Assembly: GCF_010894435.1 (NCBI RefSeq)
Contig: NZ_JAAIXZ010000001.1
Coordinates: forward strand, 278,322-342,321
Direction: 5' to 3'
DNA: 64,000 nt
From: Pyxidicoccus trucidator
GTDB taxonomy: Bacteria; Myxococcota; Myxococcia; Myxococcales; Myxococcaceae
Shown here: piece by piece, positions 36,279 through 45,138 of the stretch
Numbering within the stretch: position 1 is the first letter of the stretch
How the letters are laid out: the number at the start of each line of letters is the position of its first letter
Position numbers and translations under genes: made by a program
The notes under the pieces: model-generated
Told to the model about the DNA's origin: nothing
The model's database searches: none
Seen by the model: the letters and a program-made list of their open reading frames with translations, nothing else

Positions 36279-36863
36279 TCAGAGCGCCAGGGCAGGCGCG
36301 GCTCGCGCCGCCGAGCCCTGCGCGGGCTGCTCCGTCCCGGACTGCACGGCGGTGTTGAGGTTGGCGAGGCCCTCCTCGAAGTTCTTCCCCAGCAGCGCGT
36401 CCATGTCCATGAAGGCGGAGATGGCCTTGCCCATCAACGAGTTCTCCCCCTCCATGCTCCACGTCACCCGGGTTCCAGTCCCGGAAGGCACGAGCGTGAA
36501 GGTCGCCTGGTTCGTGGCGGCGAAGGGCTTGAAGAACTCGAGCTTGAGGGTCACCAGTTCGCCGGGCCGGCTCTCCAGGATGGTCATGCGTCCCTCCCCG
36601 GCCTTGCTGTTCCCGGTCCACGCATAGACGGCCCCCGGACCCGAGGAAGGCCCTTCGAAGCGCCGCTCGATGTTCGGATCGAGCTTCTCGTAGGGCGACC
36701 ACTGCCCCCACTGGTGAAAGTCATTGATCATCGCGAAGACGGTGTCCGGGGGCGCGTGAATCTGGGCGCTCCGCTCGATCCGGAAGTGGTCCGGACGCGA
36801 GCGGATGAAGAGGACCACCGCGACGATGAGGACGACAACGACGACTCCAATCAGCTTTGCCAT
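36279..36863 (-). CDS. Membrane-anchored SRPBCC/polyketide-cyclase-like protein
   Basis: 194 residues. A single N-terminal membrane helix (about 5-22) precedes an SRPBCC (START-like) ligand-binding fold with the typical opening IHAPPDTVFAMINDFHQWGQWSPYEKLDP and the late GTRVTWSMEGE strand. The last 25 residues are Ala-rich and probably disordered. Such proteins bind hydrophobic ligands; the function here is unknown. ATG 36863 was chosen because upstream in-frame sequence overlaps non-coding DNA and the conserved part starts here. It converges on the monooxygenase with a 13-bp gap. Confidence 0.82.
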   Translation of the reverse strand: MAKLIGVVVVVLIVAVVLFIRSRPDHFRIERSAQIHAPPDTVFAMINDFHQWGQWSPYEKLDPNIERRFEGPSSGPGAVYAWTGNSKAGEGRMTILESRPGELVTLKLEFFKPFAATNQATFTLVPSGTGTRVTWSMEGENSLMGKAISAFMDMDALLGKNFEEGLANLNTAVQSGTEQPAQGSAARAAPALAL

Positions 36864-37175
36864 GAGAGCAACCCTCTTTCGAACCGCGAACCTGGGAGCC
36901 GGACGTCCGCTCCAAAATGACGTCGAATAAGGGGCCGGGAGATCGACACGTCGCCCGGTCTTTCTGCACGGCACGGCCAACCCCGCGGAATCGCACGTCC
37001 CTCGCCGGCTGACCGAGCACCTCCCGTCCGAGCTGACGCAAGCGCTCGCATGGAGGCCTGCCGACCGAAGCACGACAATCCCAAGGCCCCCAGACTTGCC
37101 AGCGAGCCGCCCGGAAGCGCAGGCTTCCGCCCCACTGTGACGGGTCGCTGCCACGCAACCCGTGGGGGAGTCTGC
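36864..37175. other. 312-bp divergent intergenic region
   Basis: It lies between the start of the SRPBCC gene (minus) and the chosen start of the nuclease-like gene (plus). Third-position G/C bias of the in-frame extension back to ATG 37050 is weaker than in real genes nearby, so I treat it as non-coding. It should carry the promoters of both genes. I see no convincing repeat, RNA element or binding site in it. Confidence 0.5.
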
Positions 37176-38402
37176 TTGCTGTTGCCGGTGCACACCGCGC
37201 TGCTCGACTCGTTGGACCGGCATGCCCGGCGGCGAGCGGAAGGCATTGCCACGCTGAGCACCCTCGTGGGTCCCCCCGAGCAGGGGCTCGCGGTGCTGAC
37301 CGGGTGGATCCACCGCAAGGGCCTGAGCGTCGTCGTCGCGGAAGGTGACGACGCGCGCGCGGTGGTCCGCACCTGGGCCACGGCGCTCGCCCGGGAGCGG
37401 GACCTGACGTCGGACGCGGAGTCCTTCGTCGTCCTCTCCCAGCCCACGAGCCCCCGGCGCGAGCTGCTCTTCCGGGGCAAGACGGTCCACGAGCGCCGCA
37501 TCCTCCTGGACGGCCTGACGCCCCCACACTCCGGGCCCGCCACCTGGGAGCTGTGCCGGAGCCTGCTGGAATCCCCTTCCCTGCCCTCCGCCGGAGCCGG
37601 AGCCCTCCCCGCCGCGGTGAACGACGCCATCGAGCAGGACCCGCTCGCGGCGCTCCAGTCCCTGCTGGCCCTCGTCCCCTCGGGAAGCGCGCCCGCGCTG
37701 CGAGTCCGTGCCGGGCCGTCCGACTTCCGCGCGCTCCGTACCGCCGCGTCACTCTGCGCCACGGCCCCCGCGCTCACCACGGTGTGTGTGCTCGCGCCGG
37801 AGTCCCTCGCCGAGCACCTCCGCCGAGGAGAGTCCCGCGTCCTCGCCATGCTGCGAGAAGGCCTGCTGGACCTGCCGGAAGCGACTCCCGAGATACGGGC
37901 CGCGACACCGACGAGCGCGGTGGCTCCGACGCTGGCCCGGCTCCAGCAAGAGGGCACGCCGGAGCCCATCATGGAGCTCTACGCGGAGGCGGCCCGCGCC
38001 ATGACCTCCGGGCGCAGGGAGGCGGACGACCAAGCCCGCAGCGCGGCCGAGCGCTACCTGAAGGCCCAGCTCCAGGGGCGTCCCACCACCCACAACCTCT
38101 TCAAGCCCAACGTCCGCGTCGACGTCGGCGACCACCAGCGCCCGTTGGAAGTGGACCTGCTCTGTCGCGAGCTGCGGCTCGCGGTGGAAATCGACGGGTA
38201 CTTCCACTTCCGCGACGCGGAGGACTTCCGGAGAGATCGCCGCAAGGACGTCGCACTGCAACGCGCGGGCTACTGGGTTGTCCGCTTCCTCGCCGACGAC
38301 GTCGTCACCCGGCTGGAAGAGATTCTCGAAACCCTCGACACGCTGATTGCCGCCCGGAGGCACGAGTCCTCCGGGAAGGAGACCCCACATGGAAACCGCT
38401 GA
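37176..38402 (+). CDS. DUF559/Vsr-fold nuclease-like protein, first gene of HerA-type operon
   Basis: 408 residues from TTG 37176, five bases after a GGGGGAG ribosome site; GTG 37188 and ATG 37050 are alternatives. Residues 1-320 are not recognised and are mostly helical. The C-terminal 85 residues match the DUF559 (PD-(D/E)XK, Vsr-like) pattern: PLEVDLL (Asp327), LAVEIDGYFHF (Glu338, Asp340), a DRRKDVALQRAGYWVVRF block. This fold usually nicks or cuts DNA. Its end overlaps the next gene by 14 bp, and a HerA-like ATPase gene follows, so it is probably the nuclease arm of a three-component DNA-processing complex. The role is inferred. Confidence 0.75.
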   Translation: MLLPVHTALLDSLDRHARRRAEGIATLSTLVGPPEQGLAVLTGWIHRKGLSVVVAEGDDARAVVRTWATALARERDLTSDAESFVVLSQPTSPRRELLFRGKTVHERRILLDGLTPPHSGPATWELCRSLLESPSLPSAGAGALPAAVNDAIEQDPLAALQSLLALVPSGSAPALRVRAGPSDFRALRTAASLCATAPALTTVCVLAPESLAEHLRRGESRVLAMLREGLLDLPEATPEIRAATPTSAVAPTLARLQQEGTPEPIMELYAEAARAMTSGRREADDQARSAAERYLKAQLQGRPTTHNLFKPNVRVDVGDHQRPLEVDLLCRELRLAVEIDGYFHFRDAEDFRRDRRKDVALQRAGYWVVRFLADDVVTRLEEILETLDTLIAARRHESSGKETPHGNR

Positions 38403-39387
38403 CACCCGGCTGACAGGGCTCGCCCTCTCCTGGTTCACCACGCGCACCGAGCGGCGCGGCACGCGCAAGGAGCTGGAGGGCGCGCTGCGGCCCTTCGTGG
38501 AGCACCGCCTCAGCCGCGCCGAGTGGAAGGAGCGCTTCGACACGCTGCTGGAGGCGCTACTCGCCAACGGGCTCGCGACGGAGCGTGGCCGCAGCGGCCT
38601 GGAGCTGACGAAGGAAGGCCAGGCCCGGGCGCTCGCGTTCCTCTCCCTGGAGCAGCTCCCGCGAGGGCTCACCTGGAAGAAGCTGAAGGCGACGTACCTG
38701 CTGGCCCGAAGCCTGGACCTGTCCCCCACGAAGCCGGTGCTGGCCCGGCTGACGGACGCCGATGGAGTCCGCGCGGCCCTGCTCAAGCGCCAGTACCCGG
38801 TGGAGGACACGGACGCCCCCTCCCTCGCTCAGATGAGGGACCGGCTGTTGTGGCGCCAGCTCGGGGTGGAGACGGAGCGGCCCTTCTCCCTGAGCGCAGT
38901 GCAGGCCCACCTCCTCGGGAAGCTGCTGGACGCGGAGACGAAGGACCCGCGCAAGGCGGTGGAGCAGCTCGCGGCCCGCGCTGCCGGTGCCGCACGGGTG
39001 GACGCGGAGGCCGTGCGGCTGGCCGTGCTGCGCCGGTGGGCCCTGCCCGAATCCGAGCCCACGCCCTCGAACAGAGCCACTGCAGCGGAGCGGGACACCG
39101 AGCCCCAGGACTCCGTGCCGGACTTCGCCGAGCGGGTGCTCGCGGTGGCGCGGGCGCTGCCTACGGGCCGCTTCGGGCAGAACAAGGTGTTCATCTCCCA
39201 CGTCTGGAAGGCGCTGCAGCCGGAGTGGGCCAGCCGCGAGGCCTTCGACGTGGCGCTGCTGGAGGCGAACCGCACGCGCCAGTTGTCCCTGACGCGAGCG
39301 GACCTCGTGTCGGCCATGGACCCCCGGGACGTGGCCGAGTCCGAGGTGCGCTCGTACGGCGCCAGCTTCCACTTCGTCGTCGTCTAG
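38389..39387 (+). CDS. Winged-helix-like protein, middle gene of HerA-type operon
   Basis: 332 residues from ATG 38389 (AAGGAG seven bases upstream), inside the end of the preceding gene. Not recognised as a named family. The N-terminal region (about 10-90) reads as a winged helix, with GTRKELEGALRPFVEHRLS and GLATERGRSGLELTKEGQARALAFL. A middle helical part and an acidic linker near 230-245 follow. A second compact C-terminal unit (about 248-332) contains VFISHVWKAL, TRADLVSAMDP and a final FHFVVV, again winged-helix-like. No catalytic residues are evident. Likely a DNA-binding or adaptor subunit linking the nuclease-like protein to the ATPase. Confidence 0.7.
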   Translation: METADTRLTGLALSWFTTRTERRGTRKELEGALRPFVEHRLSRAEWKERFDTLLEALLANGLATERGRSGLELTKEGQARALAFLSLEQLPRGLTWKKLKATYLLARSLDLSPTKPVLARLTDADGVRAALLKRQYPVEDTDAPSLAQMRDRLLWRQLGVETERPFSLSAVQAHLLGKLLDAETKDPRKAVEQLAARAAGAARVDAEAVRLAVLRRWALPESEPTPSNRATAAERDTEPQDSVPDFAERVLAVARALPTGRFGQNKVFISHVWKALQPEWASREAFDVALLEANRTRQLSLTRADLVSAMDPRDVAESEVRSYGASFHFVVV

Positions 39388-39411
39388 CCCGTCATCCTTC
39401 CTGGAGCGCCC

Positions 39412-42400
39412 GTGCCCATCGACCCTCGACTCGAGGCCTTTCTCACGGATGGCCGTGAGGTCTTCAGCAGCGTCCAGCAGGGCCAGCACCTCTGGCAGGC
39501 GGACCCGTTCGACGTGGAGGCCCTCAACGCGCCGGCCCGCCGCGCCTTCAAGCGGTTGCTGGAGCGCGCCGCGTCCGACACACCTCCAGACGCAGGTCGC
39601 CTGCTGCTCCTCCTGGGAGAGTCCGGCAGTGGCAAGACGCACCTGGTGCGGGCCTTCCGCAACCTCGCGCACGGCCAGCGCCAGGGCTTCGTCGGCTACA
39701 TGCCGATGACGGTCGATGCGACCAGCTATGACCGCTACATCCTCTCCAACCTCATCGACTCGCTGGACCGTCCGTATGGCGGGGCCACGGGAGATGACAG
39801 CGGGCTGATGCGGCTGTCGGACGCGCTGATGGCGAACTGCAAGAGCGCCTTCGCCCCGCTCATCCCGGACGAGGATGTGCTGGAGGACGAAGAACTGCAC
39901 GGCACCATCCACGCGGTGGCCGACGAGCTGCTGGAGGACGCGCGCTTCCAGACGGTGGAGGTGGACCTGCTGCGCGCGCTCATCTACCTGCAGCGCAGGG
40001 ACCCGCGCATCAGCCGCCGCATCTTCCACTGGCTGCGCTGCGAGGAGCTGTCCGCGGTGGACCGCAAGGTCATCGGGGAGCTCATCCCCCGCACGGCGGA
40101 CGACGGGCCGGCGCGGATGGTGGAGCACCTGGGACGGTTGATGGGCGCGCTGGGCCAGGCGCTGGTCCTGTGCGTGGACCAGGTGGAGGACTTCAACGAC
40201 TTCGAGGAGCGCCCGCGGCTGGAGAGCTCCTTCCGCAGGGCGATGAGCAGCCTCTCCGCCATCGCGAGCCGGGTGCCCCGGGCGGTGGTCGTCGTGTGCT
40301 GCCTCTCCGACTACTGGGTGGACATGCGGCCGCACCTCACCCAGTCGCTGGTGGACCGCATCGAACACGACCCGGAGCCGGTGCACCTGGAGCAGACGGT
40401 GACGTCCGACACGGCCCGCGACATCGCGGCGAGGCGGCTGCGCGCGCTTTACGAGCTTCGAGGCGTGGCCATCGACCCCACGAATCCGACGTGGCCCATT
40501 CCCGCCAGTGGCTTCGATGAACTCGGAGGCCAGCGTGCGCGCGACGTGCTGAACGAGTGCCGCCGCTACCGCGAGCGGGCACTGCAGGACCAGCAACTCC
40601 CCGAGACCTTCCCCCTGGTCCGCCCGAAAGCAGGGCCCGCAACCACCACCAAGGACACGTCCCCGCCGAAGGTGAACCTGGACCAGGCCTGGACCGACTT
40701 CAAGGCCACGTACAGGCCACAGCTTCCCGAGGAAGCCTCGGACATCGCCATGCTGCTCGCCTGGGCGATTGAGCTGGGCAGTGACGAGCTTGGAGGCTCG
40801 CCGCGCTTCGCCGTCAAGCCGAAGGCGGATGAGGCCATGGACGTCACCGTGCAACCGGACGGCGGCAAGCTCCATGTCGCGCTCTGTGAGAGGGACACGA
40901 TAGGTGGAGCGCTCGGCAGACAGATGGCCGAGGCGCTCAAGGCGGCCACCGGCAAGACTCCGGTCCTCGTGCGGACCTCCGACTTCCCACCTGCGAGGCC
41001 TGGGGGCCTCGTCGCCGAACAGCTTGGCCTGCTCACCCGCAAGGGCGGGCGACGCGTCGTGCTGGGGGATGGTGAGCTCCGGGAACTTGTCGCGCTGCGG
41101 GAGTTCCGCAAGGACCATGAGGGCAAAGCAGCGCTCACGGAGTGGAGCCGCACGGCCCGTCCCGTCACCCGGCTGAAGTCCGTGGGAGACATCCTCGGCC
41201 TGGAGCGACTGGGCGCCAGCCCGCCGCCCTCATCGCCTCCTCCCTCGGAGCCGACGCCACGGAACACCGCAACGGGCGGCACCCAGAGCGCCGCGTCGCG
41301 CGCCGAACCGCGCGGCGCACAGGCGGCACGTCAGTCGAACCTGTTCGCGGATACGAGCACCACACCCTTGCTCCGCGAGGACACCGGCCATGGAGCCAGG
41401 GCCGAAGCCACCGGCGCAAGCACCGCCTCACGTCCGCAAGCCGCGCGTCAGGAGTCTGCCACTCGCAAGCCCCCGCCCTCCCCTGGGGCCCCCGATGACG
41501 CGCCGATGGGGCTCACGGTAGCGGGCTCCATGCTCTCCTCGTCCTCGCGCACGGCGACTCCACCAGCGGGCACACCCGTCCCCGCGTCCTCACTCGCGGT
41601 GACGCCACCGGCGGGCACACCCGTCCCCGCCGGGCTCCAGCTCCGCAAGCACTCGGTGACGCCCACGCCCGTTCCAGCGGCTCCGCGAGAGCTGCTCACC
41701 GGCCCGGTGCGCCTGGGCGCCTCGGAGGGCTTCTTCACGCAGACAATCTCCCTCGAACCCACGGAGCTGACGCGGCACAGCGCCTTCCTGGGCGGCACGG
41801 GCAGCGGCAAGACGACGCTGGCGCTCAACGTGCTGGAGCAACTGCTGCTCCAGGGCGTGCCCGCCATCCTCATCGACCGGAAGGGGGACCTGGCCACCTA
41901 CGCGCGCGAGCTGTCCTGGCAGGAGAAGCTGGAGGAGCCCTCGCTCAACGAGCGGCGGCGCCTGCTGCGCGAGCGCGTCGAGGTGGCGGTGTACACGCCG
42001 GGCCGCTCGGACGGGCGGCCCCTGGCCATCCCCGTGGTGCCCCGGGGCCTGGAGACGCTCCCCGCCGAGGAGCGCGAGCAGGGCGTGCAGCAGGCCGCGG
42101 ACGCCATCGCGGGGATGCTCGAATACAAGAGCGGCCCCAATGACAAGGCAGCGCGCGCACTGCTCGCCCAGGCGCTCCGCCTGCTGGTGCAGCGCCCGCT
42201 CGGCAGGGACGTCACGCTGGAGCTGCTTCAGCAGTTCGTCGCCGACCAGGACGAGTCCCTGCTGCAAGAGGCAGGCGGACTCCCACCGAAGACGTTCTCC
42301 AAGCTGGCCCAGGACCTGGAGGTGCTCCGCCTCAACCTCCGCTCCCTGCTGGCCGCGGGCGGCGAGCGACTGGACCTGGAGGAACTGCTCGGGCGTGGTG

Positions 42401-42993
42401 CCGCGGGCACTCCGGGCAAAACGCGGCTGAGCATCATCAGCACCAAGTTCCTGGGCGACAACAACCGCATCCTCTTCTGGGTGTCGCAGCTCCTGCTGGA
42501 GACGAACCGGTGGACGAGCCAGCATCCCGCGTCCCAGCTCCAGGCGGTGCTGCTCTTCGACGAGGCGGACCTGTACCTGCCGGCGACGAGCAAGCCCGCG
42601 ACGAAGCAGCCCCTGGAGGACCTGCTCAAGCGCGCGCGCTCGGCGGGAGTCGGGGTGATGCTGGCCACGCAGAGCCCGGGAGACCTGGACTACAAGTGCC
42701 GGGAGAACGTGCGCACCTGGTTCGTGGGCCGGGTGAAGGAGGACAACGCCATCAAGAAGCTGCGCCCCATGTTCACCGAGGCCCGCGTGGACGCGGACGC
42801 GAAGCTGCCCTCCCAGAAGCAGGGCCAGTTCCACGTGCTGCGAGACGGCCAGGTGCAGCAACTCAAGGCGGACCGCTCCGTCATGCGCACCGAGCAGCTC
42901 GCCGAGGATGAAATCCTCAAGCTCGCGCGCCAGACGCTGGAGAAGGGCCGGAGCACGCCCACCGGCACACCGAAGGCCGGCGGCTCGCGCTGA
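39412..42993 (+). CDS. Two-headed ATPase: N-terminal AAA-type NTPase fused to C-terminal HerA/DUF87-type ATPase
   Basis: 1193 residues from GTG 39412, 24 bp after the preceding stop. The N-terminal half has Walker A GESGSGKT (69-76) and Walker B VLCVDQVED (Asp256), with ORC/STAND-like spacing. A Pro/Ser/Thr-rich linker (about 600-760) includes two copies of a TPPAGTPVPA unit. The C-terminal half has HerA/VirB4-like motifs: GGTGSGKTT (794-801), LIDRKGDLATY, LLFDEADLYLP (Asp1050, Glu1051), GVGVMLATQSPGDLD and an arginine-rich NVRTWFVGRVKEDN. HerA ATPases are hexameric DNA translocases that work with nucleases. There is no conjugation gene nearby. Probably the motor and sensor of the system formed with the two upstream genes. 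Confidence 0.85.
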   Translation: MPIDPRLEAFLTDGREVFSSVQQGQHLWQADPFDVEALNAPARRAFKRLLERAASDTPPDAGRLLLLLGESGSGKTHLVRAFRNLAHGQRQGFVGYMPMTVDATSYDRYILSNLIDSLDRPYGGATGDDSGLMRLSDALMANCKSAFAPLIPDEDVLEDEELHGTIHAVADELLEDARFQTVEVDLLRALIYLQRRDPRISRRIFHWLRCEELSAVDRKVIGELIPRTADDGPARMVEHLGRLMGALGQALVLCVDQVEDFNDFEERPRLESSFRRAMSSLSAIASRVPRAVVVVCCLSDYWVDMRPHLTQSLVDRIEHDPEPVHLEQTVTSDTARDIAARRLRALYELRGVAIDPTNPTWPIPASGFDELGGQRARDVLNECRRYRERALQDQQLPETFPLVRPKAGPATTTKDTSPPKVNLDQAWTDFKATYRPQLPEEASDIAMLLAWAIELGSDELGGSPRFAVKPKADEAMDVTVQPDGGKLHVALCERDTIGGALGRQMAEALKAATGKTPVLVRTSDFPPARPGGLVAEQLGLLTRKGGRRVVLGDGELRELVALREFRKDHEGKAALTEWSRTARPVTRLKSVGDILGLERLGASPPPSSPPPSEPTPRNTATGGTQSAASRAEPRGAQAARQSNLFADTSTTPLLREDTGHGARAEATGASTASRPQAARQESATRKPPPSPGAPDDAPMGLTVAGSMLSSSSRTATPPAGTPVPASSLAVTPPAGTPVPAGLQLRKHSVTPTPVPAAPRELLTGPVRLGASEGFFTQTISLEPTELTRHSAFLGGTGSGKTTLALNVLEQLLLQGVPAILIDRKGDLATYARELSWQEKLEEPSLNERRRLLRERVEVAVYTPGRSDGRPLAIPVVPRGLETLPAEEREQGVQQAADAIAGMLEYKSGPNDKAARALLAQALRLLVQRPLGRDVTLELLQQFVADQDESLLQEAGGLPPKTFSKLAQDLEVLRLNLRSLLAAGGERLDLEELLGRGAAGTPGKTRLSIISTKFLGDNNRILFWVSQLLLETNRWTSQHPASQLQAVLLFDEADLYLPATSKPATKQPLEDLLKRARSAGVGVMLATQSPGDLDYKCRENVRTWFVGRVKEDNAIKKLRPMFTEARVDADAKLPSQKQGQFHVLRDGQVQQLKADRSVMRTEQLAEDEILKLARQTLEKGRSTPTGTPKAGGSR

Positions 42994-43117
42994 GACACGA
43001 GCCGTGGCCCGCGCCCCTCCCAAGAGGCGCCCCGGTCCCCCACGGAGCCGCCAGTCATGCGAGCCCGTGGACGCGGCACGGACGCGAACGGAGGTTCCTG
43101 CTAGGAAGCGCCCCGGC

Positions 43118-44572
43118 ATGGACCTCCCGTCTCCTTCCCCCAACACCTCCGACCGGGCGCACTTCGAGGCGCTCGTGGCCCGGGGCTACAACCAGGTGCC
43201 GGTGGTGCGGCGGCTGGCGCTGGGGACGCTCCGCCCGACGGACCTGCTCCGGGCCCTGCCCGCCGGGCACCGCTTCCTGTTGGAGAGCACCCGCGTCAGT
43301 CCGGAGGGACGCTACTCGCTCCTCGGCTCGCGTCCGTTCCTCCGCTTCACGGCGAAGGCTGGCCAGTGCTTCCTCGACGGTGTACCCCAGCCGGGCGAGC
43401 CCCTGGACGTGCTGCGCGGCCTGCTGCGGCGCTGGCGGGGCGTGCGCCTGCCAGGACTGCCCCTCTTCTGCGGTGGCGCGGTGGGCTTCTTCGCCTACGA
43501 GGCGAACCACTACTTCGAGTCCCTGCCCCGCCACCCGCGAGACGACCTGAAGCTCCCGGACATCGCGCTGTCCTTCGTGGACACCTTCCTCGCGGTGGAC
43601 CACCAGGAGGGCCAGGTGCTCATGGTGGCCACCGGCTCGGACTGGGAGGACTGCGCGCGGCGATTGGAGCCGCTGGAGGCGTGCGTGCGCCGGGCCGTCC
43701 CCACCCCGCCACCGGCGCCCACGTCCCTTCCAGCGCCGACGGTGGAGTACCGCTCCAACTTCACGCAGGAGGCCTACCTCACCGCGGTGGAGCGCGTGCG
43801 CGAGTACATCCGCGCGGGAGACACCTATCAGGTCAACCTCTCGCAGCGGCTGGAGGTGGACTTCCCGGGCGAGCCGCTCGCGCTCTACGAGACACTGTCC
43901 GCCACCAACCCCGTCCACTTCGCCAGCTACCTGGAAGGTGACGGCTTCCAGGTGGTGAGCGCCTCACCGGAGCGGCTGGTGCGCGTGGAGGAGGGCCGGG
44001 CGATTACGCGCCCCATCGCGGGCACGCGGCGCCGGGGCACACCGGAGGAGGAGGCCCGCTTCGTCCAGGAGTTGCGCACCAGCGAGAAGGAGCGCGCCGA
44101 GCACGCGATGCTGGTGGACCTGGAGCGCAACGACCTGGGCCGCGTCTGCGCCTACGGCACGGTGGAGGTGGCGAAGCTGATGGAGATTGTCGAGTACGCC
44201 CACGTCCTCCACATCGAGTCGGAGGTGACGGGAACGCTCGCGCCGGGGATGGAGCCGCTGGACGTGGTGGGCGCGCTGTTCCCCGGGGGCACGATTACGG
44301 GCGTGCCGAAGATTCGCACCATGCAGCTCATCACCGAGCTGGAGCCACACGCGCGGGGCCTCTACACGGGCTCGCTGGGCTACCTCTCCTTCACGGGGGA
44401 GCTGGACCTGAACATCGTCATCCGCACGCTGGTGGTGAAGGACGGCCGCGCCTACGCGCAGGTGGGCGGCGGCATCGTCCACGACTCGCAGCCGCGCCAG
44501 GAGTACAAGGAGACGCTCAACAAGGCGCGCTCGCAGCTCCTCGCGCTGTCGGCGTGTGGGAGGACGGAATGA
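43118..44572 (+). CDS. pabB: Chorismate-binding synthase component I (aminodeoxychorismate or anthranilate synthase)
   Basis: 484 residues. TrpE/PabB fold with core blocks [62 protein letters not shown] and [17 protein letters not shown]. The PIxGT site carries Ala, as in TrpE and some PabB, rather than the Lys of E. coli PabB, so sequence alone does not separate the two reactions. The operon with an amidotransferase and a PabC-like aminotransferase/lyase favours 4-amino-4-deoxychorismate for folate; the symbol is therefore tentative. The following gene starts within its stop codon. Confidence 0.83.
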   Translation: MDLPSPSPNTSDRAHFEALVARGYNQVPVVRRLALGTLRPTDLLRALPAGHRFLLESTRVSPEGRYSLLGSRPFLRFTAKAGQCFLDGVPQPGEPLDVLRGLLRRWRGVRLPGLPLFCGGAVGFFAYEANHYFESLPRHPRDDLKLPDIALSFVDTFLAVDHQEGQVLMVATGSDWEDCARRLEPLEACVRRAVPTPPPAPTSLPAPTVEYRSNFTQEAYLTAVERVREYIRAGDTYQVNLSQRLEVDFPGEPLALYETLSATNPVHFASYLEGDGFQVVSASPERLVRVEEGRAITRPIAGTRRRGTPEEEARFVQELRTSEKERAEHAMLVDLERNDLGRVCAYGTVEVAKLMEIVEYAHVLHIESEVTGTLAPGMEPLDVVGALFPGGTITGVPKIRTMQLITELEPHARGLYTGSLGYLSFTGELDLNIVIRTLVVKDGRAYAQVGGGIVHDSQPRQEYKETLNKARSQLLALSACGRTE

Positions 44573-45138
44573 TTGTCCTCATCGACAACTTCGACTCCTT
44601 CACCTTCAACCTCGTGCAGGCGCTCGGTGCGCTGGGGGCGGAGCTGAAGGTGGTGCGCAACGACGCCATCACCGTGGCCCAGGTGGAGGCGCTGCGTCCG
44701 GACCACATCGTCATCTCCCCCGGGCCCTGCACTCCGGCCGAGGCGGGCGTGTCCCTGGACGTCATCCGCGCGTTCGGCGGACGGGTGCCCTTGCTGGGCG
44801 TGTGCCTGGGGCACCAGTGCCTGGGGCAGGTCTTCGGAGCGAAGGTGGTGCGCGCTCCGGTGCCGGTGCATGGGAAGACGGCGGAGGTGGAGCACTCGGG
44901 CCAGGGCGTGTTCCGGGGCCTGCCCGCGCCCTTCACCGCCGCGCGCTACCACTCGCTGGTGGTGGAGCGGGAGGGACTGCCGGAGTGCCTGGAGGTGACG
45001 GCCTCGCACGACGGGCTCATCATGGGCATGCGGCACCGCGAGCTGCCGCGACTGGAGGGCGTGCAGTTCCACCCGGAGTCCTTCCTCACGCCCCAGGGGC
45101 CGAGACTGCTCGCCAACTTCCTTGAGCCGGAGCGCTGA
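44569..45138 (+). CDS. pabA: Glutamine amidotransferase component II (PabA/TrpG)
   Basis: 189 residues from ATG 44569, which overlaps the previous stop as ATGA, with GGGAGGA upstream. Class I amidotransferase features: [13 protein letters not shown] opening, oxyanion SPGPCTP, nucleophile in [10 protein letters not shown], and GVQFHPES carrying the His/Glu of the triad. It releases ammonia from glutamine for the component I enzyme. It may serve both folate and tryptophan synthesis. It ends exactly where the next gene begins. Confidence 0.93.
   Translation: MIVLIDNFDSFTFNLVQALGALGAELKVVRNDAITVAQVEALRPDHIVISPGPCTPAEAGVSLDVIRAFGGRVPLLGVCLGHQCLGQVFGAKVVRAPVPVHGKTAEVEHSGQGVFRGLPAPFTAARYHSLVVEREGLPECLEVTASHDGLIMGMRHRELPRLEGVQFHPESFLTPQGPRLLANFLEPER

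Noticed and set aside
36279..37529. Extended SRPBCC reading frame starting at 37529
   Set aside because: The SRPBCC homology and membrane anchor begin at 36863. The upstream part overlaps the opposite-strand nuclease-like gene and has no conserved content.
39412..42993. Conjugation (VirB4/TraG-type) ATPase
   Set aside because: The C-terminal ATPase resembles HerA/VirB4, but no relaxase, pilus or other type IV secretion genes are nearby, and a nuclease-like gene is in the operon.
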